Shown here in pieces: positions 1 through 6,405 of a stretch of 6,405 nucleotides of DNA (position 1 is the stretch's first letter; every line of letters starts with the position of its first letter). The notes below the pieces were generated by a model that saw nothing but the letters and a program-made list of their open reading frames with translations, did not search any database and was not told the DNA's origin. The translations under genes were made by a program, and so were the position numbers. Source of the DNA: Candidatus Sodaliphilus limicaballi (GTDB lineage Bacteria > Bacteroidota > Bacteroidia > Bacteroidales > Muribaculaceae); NCBI GenBank assembly GCA_018065815.1, contig JAGHSP010000395.1, forward strand, positions 1 through 6,405. The letters run 5' to 3'.

Positions 1-14
1 AAAAAATAATTGAT

Positions 15-1835
15 ATGGAATCGCGTGAAATGTCTGAATCGATGGAACAACTCGAGAAGGATGTAATCTTGAACTCGGAACCCGCCGATGCTGGTTCAGC
101 AGTTGTTGAAAGTGAAGAGAATGTTAAGCAGGGAAACAAATTTGCCGGGCTTGACAAAGATGGAATTATCAATGCTCTTGAAGAAGCTCTGCAGAAACCT
201 GTAGAGGAAATCAAGGATGATGTTGCTGCAATGAAGGCTGCATTTTCTTTGATCAGAAAGGGTGAGATTGAAAAAGAAAAAGCCGAATTCCTTGAAAAAG
301 GCAATGAAGAATCTGCATTTGCCATCAAGGATGACGAAAAAGAAGCGCGTTTCAAGGAATTGCTTAATGTTGTCAAGGAAAAACGTGCTCAACTCATTGC
401 CGAACAAGAAGCGGTAAAGAATGAGAACCTCCAAAAGAAGCAAGCAATTATCGAACAGATTGTTGCTATCACTAACGATCCTGACAACATTAACCGACAG
501 TTCACCAAGGTGCAGCAACTCCAGCAGGAATTCAAGGAGGTAGGTCCTGTTCCCGCTACTAGCGAAACCGAAATATGGAAACTCTTCCAGCAGACCAATG
601 AAAAATTCTATGACCTGCTGAAAATCAATAAAGAACTTCGCGACTACGACTTCAAGAAGAACCTTGAAATCAAGCAACAGCTTTGTGCCGATGCCGAAGC
701 TCTCGACGAGGTAGAGGACGTTGTTGTTGCCTTCAAGAAACTTCAGGAACTTCATGACACTTGGCGTGAAACCGGTCCTGTAGCAAAGGAGCTTCGTGAA
801 GACCTGTGGGAAAGATTCAAGAACGCATCTTCAGTAGTGAGAAAAAAGCATCAGGCTTTCTTTGAGGAACGCAAGAGCATTGAGAAGGAAAATGCCGATG
901 CCAAGACTGCTCTTTGTGAGAAAATAGAGGCAATCTCGACCGATGGTCTCAAAACTTATGCCGCTTGGGACGATGCTACTAAACAAATCATTAACCTCCA
1001 GGAAGAATGGAAGAAACTTGGTTTTGCATCAGTTAAGGTCAACAAGACACTTTTCGCACGTTTCCGCAAGTCATGCGATGAATTCTTCGCTAAAAAAGCC
1101 GAATTTTTCAAGACTATGAAGGAAGAACTTGCCAGCAACCTTGCCCGCAAGATTGAATTGTGCGAGAAGGCGGAGGCACTTAAAGACTCTACCGACTGGA
1201 AAGCTACTACCGACGTCCTTGTTGCCCTGCAAAAGGAATGGAAGACCATTGGTCCCGTAGTAAAGAAACATAGTGATGCCGTGTGGAAACGCTTCAATGT
1301 GGCTTGCGACGCTTTCTTTGAGGCAAAGAAGAAACTCAACAACAATGTGCACGCAGTAGAGCATGAGAACCTCAAACAAAAGAAAGAGGTAATTGCAAAA
1401 CTCAATGAAGCACTTGCTGGAGAGGACACAAAAGAAGGTGCAGCTGCAGTGCGCGAACTCATGACACAATGGCAGGCGATAGGTCATGTGCCTTTCAAGG
1501 AGAAAGACAAGATTTATGCAGAATATCGCGAGGCTGTTGATAAGGCTTACGCAAAGTTTGACATGAAGGGCTCGCGTGCTAATCTTCAGAACTTTGAGAA
1601 CAACCTCAACCAAATCACTACCGACAAAGCTTATCACGAGCGTGAACGACTGGTTCGCACTTACGAGACCAAGTGCAACGAGTTAAAGACTTATGAGAAC
1701 AATATGGGATTCTTAAATGCTCGCTCAAAGTCAGGCAACTCATTGGTAAAAGAGCTTGAACGCAAGATTGAACGCATCAAGGAAGACATAGCGCTCCTTG
1801 AACAGAAAATCAAGATGATTGACGAAAAACTTTAA
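15..1835 (+). CDS. DUF349 repeat protein, five repeats, cytoplasmic, function unknown
   Basis: A 606-residue, strongly charged (Lys/Glu-rich) protein with no signal peptide or membrane segment, so probably cytoplasmic. It carries five tandem DUF349-type helical repeats, each with a core of W-x-x-(hydrophobic)-G-P/x-V followed by a (L/I)W-x-x-F motif and an FF or similar aromatic pair. The anchor aromatic residues are F173, W250, W332, W409 and W486, about 77 residues apart. The repeats cover roughly residues 139-528. Before them lies an acidic N-terminus (1-60) and a charged helical stretch; after them a probable coiled coil (about 575-606) ends the protein. DUF349 proteins of about this length are common in Bacteroidota, and I know of no established biochemical role. 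The ATG at 15 follows an A/T-rich leader without Shine-Dalgarno. The frame is open to the window edge, so an upstream start cannot be excluded; the ATG at 30 is another candidate. The gene ends 26 bp before a strong terminator. Confidence 0.9.
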   Translation: MESREMSESMEQLEKDVILNSEPADAGSAVVESEENVKQGNKFAGLDKDGIINALEEALQKPVEEIKDDVAAMKAAFSLIRKGEIEKEKAEFLEKGNEESAFAIKDDEKEARFKELLNVVKEKRAQLIAEQEAVKNENLQKKQAIIEQIVAITNDPDNINRQFTKVQQLQQEFKEVGPVPATSETEIWKLFQQTNEKFYDLLKINKELRDYDFKKNLEIKQQLCADAEALDEVEDVVVAFKKLQELHDTWRETGPVAKELREDLWERFKNASSVVRKKHQAFFEERKSIEKENADAKTALCEKIEAISTDGLKTYAAWDDATKQIINLQEEWKKLGFASVKVNKTLFARFRKSCDEFFAKKAEFFKTMKEELASNLARKIELCEKAEALKDSTDWKATTDVLVALQKEWKTIGPVVKKHSDAVWKRFNVACDAFFEAKKKLNNNVHAVEHENLKQKKEVIAKLNEALAGEDTKEGAAAVRELMTQWQAIGHVPFKEKDKIYAEYREAVDKAYAKFDMKGSRANLQNFENNLNQITTDKAYHERERLVRTYETKCNELKTYENNMGFLNARSKSGNSLVKELERKIERIKEDIALLEQKIKMIDEKL

Positions 1836-1860
1836 GTCAATCTCACATAGTGGCAGATTA

Positions 1861-1904
1861 AAGAAAAATCACTCTCATGCAATAGTCTTGAGAGTGATTT
1901 TCTT
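1861..1904 (+). terminator. Hairpin terminator after the DUF349 gene
   Basis: A perfect 13-bp inverted repeat (1865-1877 with 1889-1901) closes an 11-nt loop at 1878-1888. With A1864 bulged, three more pairs form (1861-1863 with 1902-1904). The top of the stem is CACTCTCA/TGAGAGTG, and the A-run on the left arm pairs with the TTTT of the right arm. This is the usual form of an intrinsic terminator. The U-tract is short (TTTTCTT) and lies inside the stem, so how completely it terminates is uncertain. It sits 26 bp after the DUF349 stop and 49 bp before the next start, which suggests that the transferase-recQ pair is a separate transcription unit. Confidence 0.8.
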
Positions 1905-1952
1905 CGTGCTAAACATACAATATATGGCATTGTAAACACGTTATATATATGT

Positions 1953-3323
1953 ATGAAAACACGTGCAAGATATGGTCATTTGATTAAATGGATTGTCAGC
2001 ATTGTCGATTTGATAATGCTCAATTTTTCTTATGGGATTGTGTGGCTTGCATCTGCTGGTATGAGAGAGAATGAGAGACTTGCATGTATTATACTTAATC
2101 TATCTTATATTATTGTGTTGCTATGCCGCAATAACATTCATGACCGTCGCGTTCTGTATGCCGACCATGTCGCACTTCATGCAATAAAATCGGTGTTGCT
2201 TCATGCAGGCATAACACTGTCGCTAGTTTCATTCCTTTACATGACCTTACCATTCACAGGACTAGTGTTGTTTTATGCTGTGTTCTCAATTTTGCTAGTT
2301 ACCTGGTGGTTGCTTTCACGCAAAGTGTTGAAATGGTATCGTAACAAGGGATTTAATTACCGCAATATCATAGTAGTGGGTGGAGGTGGTGCCGTGGCAC
2401 GCTTTGTCGAAGAAATCAAAGGGGACATGGGCTATGGTTACCACATCGTAGGAGTCACAGGGTGTAATGATGAGCATTTCCCTGATTTGAAACACATTGA
2501 ACCAGAAAACCTAGAGGATTTCATAAAGGAAAACAACGTTGATGAGATATACTGTGGCATCTACGGCAACGACGACAACTTACTGGTATCGTACATCAAT
2601 ATGGCCGAGAACCACGCCATTGATTTTTATTATATACCATCATTAGGTCCCAGGATTACCAGGACATTCTCGTTGCTCTCGTTTGGCAATATCCCAGTAA
2701 TGGCTGTAAGACCAAATCCTAGTCTTAATCCCATTAACAAGACAATAAAAAGAGCATTTGATATTATAGTTTCGCTTGCAGTGCTCACCCTATCGCCCAT
2801 TGTGTTTATTCCGGTGGCAATAGCTGTCAAGTTATCCTCTCCTGGACCAGTGTTCTTCAAGCAAAAGCGCACTGGATATAGGGGCAAGCAATTTGATTGC
2901 TACAAGTTCAGGACCATGAACACTTCAAATGGGACCGAGTGTCACCAAGCTACACGGCACGACCCCAGAGTTACAAGGGTGGGGTGTTTCTTGCGCCATT
3001 ACAGCATTGACGAATTGCCACAATTCTATAATGTCCTCAAGGGCGACATGTCAATCGTTGGACCCAGGCCACACATGGTTGAACACACTTCGACTTACCG
3101 TGAGATAGTTGAAAAATACATGGTAAGGCACATTGTCAAACCTGGCATTACAGGATGGGCTCAAGTGCTCGGTTACCGTGGTCAAACCGAAGAGTTGTGG
3201 ATGATGGAGAAACGCGTGGAATGTGATGTGTGGTATGCCGAGAATTGGAACTTCATGCTTGACATGAAAATCATTTTCCTCACTGTGTTTAATATTGTTA
3301 AGGGCGACAAAAACGCATATTAA
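1953..3323 (+). CDS. Undecaprenyl-phosphate sugar-1-phosphate transferase (WcaJ/WbaP-type)
   Basis: This integral inner-membrane enzyme should transfer a sugar-1-phosphate from a UDP-sugar to undecaprenyl phosphate, the first step of exopolysaccharide, capsule or O-glycan assembly. Four hydrophobic segments are visible in the N-terminus (about residues 10-32, 43-58, 78-99 and 101-122). A Rossmann-like CoA-binding domain follows, with a glycine run at 143-146 after a hydrophobic strand. A fifth hydrophobic segment (about 268-292) leads into the bacterial sugar transferase domain. That domain holds KFRTM (318-322), the Asp-Glu catalytic pair D353/E354 in IDELPQ, GPRP (370-373) and KPGITGWAQ (396-404). 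At 456 residues it is full length for the family, and all core motifs are intact. The sugar cannot be read from the sequence; glucose or galactose are the usual substrates of this subgroup. No glycosyltransferase, flippase or polymerase gene is adjacent here. ATG 1953 is the only nearby in-frame start. The stop abuts the recQ start. Confidence 0.93.
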   Translation: MKTRARYGHLIKWIVSIVDLIMLNFSYGIVWLASAGMRENERLACIILNLSYIIVLLCRNNIHDRRVLYADHVALHAIKSVLLHAGITLSLVSFLYMTLPFTGLVLFYAVFSILLVTWWLLSRKVLKWYRNKGFNYRNIIVVGGGGAVARFVEEIKGDMGYGYHIVGVTGCNDEHFPDLKHIEPENLEDFIKENNVDEIYCGIYGNDDNLLVSYINMAENHAIDFYYIPSLGPRITRTFSLLSFGNIPVMAVRPNPSLNPINKTIKRAFDIIVSLAVLTLSPIVFIPVAIAVKLSSPGPVFFKQKRTGYRGKQFDCYKFRTMNTSNGTECHQATRHDPRVTRVGCFLRHYSIDELPQFYNVLKGDMSIVGPRPHMVEHTSTYREIVEKYMVRHIVKPGITGWAQVLGYRGQTEELWMMEKRVECDVWYAENWNFMLDMKIIFLTVFNIVKGDKNAY

Positions 3324-5147
3324 ATGATGGATAAAGAAAAACTGGAACTTGAAGCGCTGGGCTTACTCAAGAGATTTTACGGTTATAATAAGTTCTATCC
3401 CACGCAGTGGGAAGTGATAAAGCATGTAGCACAAGGCAACGATGCTATCGTGCTCATGCCCACAGGTGGAGGAAAATCCATGTGTTACCAAATTCCCGCT
3501 TTGCTCAATGACGGCTGTACCATTGTAGTCTCGCCTTTGCTGGCATTGATGCACGACCAAGTAACATCACTTGTGGCTAATGCAATTCCAGCAGCAGCTA
3601 TCAACAGCCAGCAGAGCGACAGCCATAACCGGCAGATAATGGACAATGTTTTTGCCGGAAAGATAAAATTGCTGTATGTTTCGCCCGAAAAACTTCTGTC
3701 AGAGATTGACAGGTGGTCTAAAATGATAAAATTCTCGCTTATTGCGATTGACGAGGCACATTGCATCTCACAGTGGGGGCATGATTTCAGACCAGAGTAT
3801 TCACAACTGTCAGTGCTTAGGCAACATTTCCCTGATGTCCCTATCATGGCTCTCACAGCAACTGCTGATCGCATAACGCGTGACGACATTAGGAAACAGC
3901 TCAATATTCCTGATGCTAAAATGTTTATTAATTCATTTGACCGTCCCAATATTTCGTTGAATGTTGTGTGCAACACATCAGGTCGTGTGAAGATGAGTAA
4001 GATGATACGCTTTATCGAATCACACAAAAACGAAAGCGGAATCATTTACTGCTTGAGCCGCAAGACCACAGAAAAGCTGTCGGCCGACTTGAATAAACTG
4101 GGATATAAAAGCGCTCCATTCCATGCTGCATTGCCCACTGCAAGGAAAAATGCAGTGCAGCAAGCGTTTATTAATGATGACATTAATATCATCTGTGCAA
4201 CAATAGCATTCGGCATGGGTATAGACAAAAGCAATGTGAGATGGGTGATTCACAACAACATGCCCAAGAACATCGAAGGGTATTACCAAGAAATAGGTCG
4301 AGCTGGCCGCGACGACATGCCTGCCGACACTCTGCTGTTCTATTCTTATGCCGACGTCATACAACTCACCAAGTTTGCCCAAGATTCAGGACAAAGCATG
4401 GTGAATCTTGATAAATTGAGGCGTATGCAGCAATATGCAGAGTCGGGAGTGTGCCGTAGGCGCATTTTGCTCAACTATTTCAATGAGCCTTATGACCATG
4501 ATTGCAAGAATTGCGACGTGTGCAATAACCCTCCACGTCGCATCGATGGCACTATTCCCTCTCAAATGGTGTTGAGCGCTTTGATAAGAACCCATCAAAA
4601 CGTAGGCATGACTACGGCTATTGACATCGTAAAAGGTGCAAGGAAAGCCGAAATCACTAGCTCGGGCTATGATCTCCTGCCCACTTTCGGAGTAGGGCGT
4701 GACATCAGTTTCCCTGTGTGGAACAACTATATCCTGCAGATGCTGCAATTAGGTTTGATTGAAGTTGCCTATGACGAGCATAAGCATTTAAAAGTCACCG
4801 ATATGGGAAAGGAAGTACTTAAAGGGCAACGTCGTGTTGAGTTCACTGAAGTAACTATCGAAAATCGCTCAACGAAGAAAAAAGAAAGTGTTGTTATCCC
4901 ATCGGTTGAAAACACTAATAAGTCACTCTTTGAAGAACTTCGGCTTCAACGTCTTGCTATTGCACGTGCACAAGGCATTGCGCCATATATGGTGCTTACC
5001 GACAAAACATTGTCGGTGATCGCTCAAGAGATGCCACGCACCAAGGCCGAGTTTAGCGTTATGTATGGAGTAGGAGAGGTGAAAACCGAAAAATACTGGC
5101 GACAATTCACCGCAGTAGTCAATAAATTCATCGAAAAAAAATTATAA
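3324..5147 (+). CDS. recQ: ATP-dependent DNA helicase RecQ
   Basis: A 3'-5' superfamily 2 DNA helicase acting in recombination and in repair of stalled forks. At 607 residues it matches the length of E. coli-type RecQ, and all domains are present in order. The helicase core has the Q-motif region (FYPTQ, 24-28), Walker A with GGGKS (48-52), DEAH (143-146) followed by the aromatic-rich loop WGHDFRPEY (151-159), TAT (178-180), and motif VI QEIGRAGRD (322-330). The zinc-binding subdomain has four cysteines at 377, 394, 397 and 400. A winged-helix RQC region follows (about 405-500), then a C-terminal HRDC domain (about 533-605). The Q-motif region reads FYPTQ where many RecQ proteins have FRxxQ; this is probably a lineage trait. 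The ATG at 3324 directly follows the upstream TAA, and a second ATG at 3327 is an equally plausible start. Bacteroidota often carry more than one RecQ, so this need not be the only one in the genome. Confidence 0.97.
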   Translation: MMDKEKLELEALGLLKRFYGYNKFYPTQWEVIKHVAQGNDAIVLMPTGGGKSMCYQIPALLNDGCTIVVSPLLALMHDQVTSLVANAIPAAAINSQQSDSHNRQIMDNVFAGKIKLLYVSPEKLLSEIDRWSKMIKFSLIAIDEAHCISQWGHDFRPEYSQLSVLRQHFPDVPIMALTATADRITRDDIRKQLNIPDAKMFINSFDRPNISLNVVCNTSGRVKMSKMIRFIESHKNESGIIYCLSRKTTEKLSADLNKLGYKSAPFHAALPTARKNAVQQAFINDDINIICATIAFGMGIDKSNVRWVIHNNMPKNIEGYYQEIGRAGRDDMPADTLLFYSYADVIQLTKFAQDSGQSMVNLDKLRRMQQYAESGVCRRRILLNYFNEPYDHDCKNCDVCNNPPRRIDGTIPSQMVLSALIRTHQNVGMTTAIDIVKGARKAEITSSGYDLLPTFGVGRDISFPVWNNYILQMLQLGLIEVAYDEHKHLKVTDMGKEVLKGQRRVEFTEVTIENRSTKKKESVVIPSVENTNKSLFEELRLQRLAIARAQGIAPYMVLTDKTLSVIAQEMPRTKAEFSVMYGVGEVKTEKYWRQFTAVVNKFIEKKL

Positions 5148-5168
5148 GAAAACCCCAATAAATAATAA

Positions 5169-5197
5169 CGGCAAGACTGTTTTTTTTAGTCTTGCCG
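5169..5197. terminator. Bidirectional hairpin terminator between convergent genes
   Basis: A perfect 10-bp inverted repeat, CGGCAAGACT (5169-5178) with AGTCTTGCCG (5188-5197), encloses a 9-nt loop made of G and eight T. It lies 21 bp after the recQ stop and 24 bp from the stop of the minus-strand peptidase, as expected for a shared terminator. On the minus strand the hairpin is followed by a T-rich run (complement of the A-rich 5155-5168). On the plus strand the tail (CCTATTTTGTTTA) is only moderately T-rich. Termination may therefore be better for the peptidase transcript, which is an inference from the flanks. Confidence 0.85.
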
Positions 5198-5221
5198 CCT
5201 ATTTTGTTTATGAGTAACAAC

Positions 5222-6405
5222 TTATTTTGCTGCCATCTTCTGTGCTATCTTTGAGGGAATTGCATCTTTATGAACTGTGATATTCATTGTTTTAGCCTTA
5301 AAGAAAGCCTCGCTCACGTAGAAGAAACCACCATAAAGTTGGTTAGTGTCCCAACTGTTCTGCACCTTGAAATACTTGTTCCCTTTTTGGTCAACAGCCT
5401 TTCCCACAATAACCATGCCGTGGTCGTCGGTTGTTTCTTTGTTGTCAAACATCTGCTGACGAACTTCCTGTGTGACAACCATTTCCTCTACCGGGCCTTT
5501 AATATCCCACTTCTCGGCCTCGCGATCCTTATTGCTAAGCTGTAACCAACGATCCATGTCGCTGCCTTTCAGGTCGGGAACTTCCTTGTCAACGGGAAGC
5601 ACTGCATAACCTTTGCGATACTTGAAACCTGGTTCGCTCACATCAGATGCCCAGGCAACAGTGTAACCTTTATCAATAGCGTTGTTGGTGATTTCAAGCA
5701 ATTCGTCAACAGGTACATTCTGCATTGAAGTCCAAAGCCAGTTGTCGGCAACTTCAAGCACAAATGGCTCATAGAAAGGATGATGAGTAAATGAAGTAAC
5801 TGTCACGTAATCTTCCATCTTGATGGGAAGTGATTCAGCAAAAGACTTGGGAGTGTAAGTCTTGCCTTCGTAGGTGAATGTTTCAGGAGTTTTTCCCATA
5901 TAAGCATCAAGGATACCTTGGAAACCAGATACCCATGCGGGGGTGAGTTTCTTTAATTGGTGCTTATTAATCACGCTTACATATCCAGTAAGAGCATCAA
6001 CCAACTCTGCGTGATTAAACTTTGTGTCGCCATAAGTCATGCCTGTATATGCCTCAATGGGCACCATACCATATTTGTTCCAAACATAAGGAACATCGGC
6101 ACATGCACCGCCTTCAGCAAAATTGATCTTACCATCCATTCGGATAAACTTAATTGCCTTATCCATATAGCAGTGATTAACAACGAAACCTTCGCTCAAA
6201 TGGATCTCTTTTCCTGAAACTCTTAAGATTTCAGCCTCAAAGAATGTGTTGGTAGAGTAGCACCAGCATGTACCAGATTTGTTCTGATTTTTAACTGGAG
6301 TGGTCTTGACAATTTTAACATCTTTGAATTTGAATCCAGTGCTATCGGGGATAACAACCTTGTCATCAGCCATAGCATTTGCCGCGAGACCGAGAGCAGC
6401 AATTC
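5222..6405 (-). CDS. Exported C1B-type cysteine peptidase (bleomycin hydrolase/PepC-like), 5' end cut by window
   Basis: A papain-fold peptidase of the bleomycin hydrolase/aminopeptidase C branch. Counting from the internal Met at 6373-6371, the oxyanion Gln is Q30, the nucleophile C36 in SGTCW, the catalytic His H318 in TTDDHGMVIVG and the Asn N339 in VQNSW. The stretch AEGGACADVPYVWNKYGMVP (86-105) resembles the DGGxW-M motif of PepC-type enzymes. It argues for C1B rather than classical papain, which is also much shorter. The frame stays open to the window edge: ten further codons encode IAALGLAANA just before MADDK, which looks like the end of a signal peptide with an AxA cleavage site. 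The true start is therefore beyond the window, and the Met at 6373 is probably not the initiator. The mature enzyme is likely periplasmic or secreted, unlike the cytosolic PepC of lactic acid bacteria. It probably takes part in peptide degradation; exo- or endopeptidase activity cannot be decided. It is convergent with recQ. Confidence 0.9.
   Translation of the reverse strand, partial: IAALGLAANAMADDKVVIPDSTGFKFKDVKIVKTTPVKNQNKSGTCWCYSTNTFFEAEILRVSGKEIHLSEGFVVNHCYMDKAIKFIRMDGKINFAEGGACADVPYVWNKYGMVPIEAYTGMTYGDTKFNHAELVDALTGYVSVINKHQLKKLTPAWVSGFQGILDAYMGKTPETFTYEGKTYTPKSFAESLPIKMEDYVTVTSFTHHPFYEPFVLEVADNWLWTSMQNVPVDELLEITNNAIDKGYTVAWASDVSEPGFKYRKGYAVLPVDKEVPDLKGSDMDRWLQLSNKDREAEKWDIKGPVEEMVVTQEVRQQMFDNKETTDDHGMVIVGKAVDQKGNKYFKVQNSWDTNQLYGGFFYVSEAFFKAKTMNITVHKDAIPSKIAQKMAAK
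6365..6405 (-). other. Partial signal peptide coding sequence of the C1B peptidase
   Basis: Read on the minus strand from the right edge, the codons give I-A-A-L-G-L-A-A-N-A-M-A followed by D-D-K. A short Ala/Leu hydrophobic stretch ending in A-N-A or A-M-A and then a charged, polar segment is the expected end of the h-region and the c-region of a Sec signal peptide. Cleavage after A-M-A, leaving DDK at the mature N-terminus, is the more natural choice. The positively charged n-region and the initiator codon are outside the window. No Cys sits at the cleavage point, so this is not a lipoprotein signal. Confidence 0.72.

Noticed and set aside
96..755. A 219-codon open frame on the minus strand opposite the DUF349 gene
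   Set aside because: Its product is a low-complexity Phe/Leu-rich string, as expected from reading Lys/Glu-rich codons in antisense. The plus-strand gene has clear repeat motifs.
956..1637. Two further minus-strand open frames (168 and 188 codons) opposite the DUF349 gene
   Set aside because: They overlap each other and a well-supported gene, are Ser/Phe/Leu-rich, and show no recognisable domain; they are shadows of biased codon use.
1861..1904. The inverted repeat as a protein operator or mobile-element end
   Set aside because: Its position just after a stop codon, the long perfect stem and the T-run at the right arm fit a terminator. There is no second copy or target duplication in the window.
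1905..1952. A possible promoter for the transferase gene in the A/T-rich stretch with alternating TA (1941-1950)
   Set aside because: I looked for the Bacteroidota pattern (TTTG near -33 and TAnnTTTG near -7). Only one-mismatch -7-like matches such as TATATATG at 1944-1951 turned up. That one would place the start point inside the coding region, and no good -33 element stands at the right distance. A promoter is likely here, but I cannot place it.
3485..4748. Several minus-strand open frames of 62-186 codons opposite recQ
   Set aside because: They lie fully inside an intact RecQ with every helicase motif, and none has a recognisable fold or a plausible start context.
5270..6217. Plus-strand open frames of 91 and 86 codons opposite the C1 peptidase
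   Set aside because: The minus-strand frame carries the full Cys/His/Asn catalytic set and a continuous C1B alignment; the plus-strand frames look like antisense noise.

Overview
The window looks like an ordinary chromosomal stretch from a Bacteroidota organism, most likely order Bacteroidales (a Prevotella-, Muribaculaceae- or Bacteroides-like gut bacterium). The grounds are a DUF349-repeat protein of about 600 residues, the type of polyprenyl glycosylphosphotransferase, a short HRDC-containing RecQ and an exported bleomycin-hydrolase-like peptidase. The starts also fit: they are preceded by A/T-rich sequence with no Shine-Dalgarno motif, as is usual in that phylum. The genus cannot be fixed from the sequence alone.

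Layout. Positions 15-1835 (+) encode a cytoplasmic, Lys/Glu-rich helical protein with five tandem DUF349-type repeats. A strong hairpin terminator (1861-1904) separates it from the next unit. Positions 1953-3323 (+) encode a membrane undecaprenyl-phosphate sugar-1-phosphate transferase (WcaJ/WbaP type), which starts surface-glycan synthesis. Its TAA is followed without a gap by the ATG of a RecQ family DNA helicase at 3324-5147 (+), so the two are almost certainly co-transcribed. A second hairpin (5169-5197) lies between recQ and a convergent minus-strand gene (stop at 5222) that runs off the right edge. That gene encodes an exported papain-fold (C1B, bleomycin hydrolase/aminopeptidase C-like) cysteine peptidase whose signal peptide is cut by the window end.

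The four genes do not form an obvious pathway. The clearest unit is the transferase-recQ pair, which joins an envelope enzyme to a DNA-repair helicase and probably reflects shared transcription rather than shared function. There are no mobile elements, CRISPR arrays, tRNA/rRNA genes or large non-coding gaps; coding density is high and the two intergenic regions are 117 and 74 bp. I do not see a convincing previously undescribed system. The points worth a second look are the misleading apparent start of the peptidase, the zero-gap junction, the regular repeat architecture of the DUF349 protein and the isolated position of the glycan-initiating transferase.
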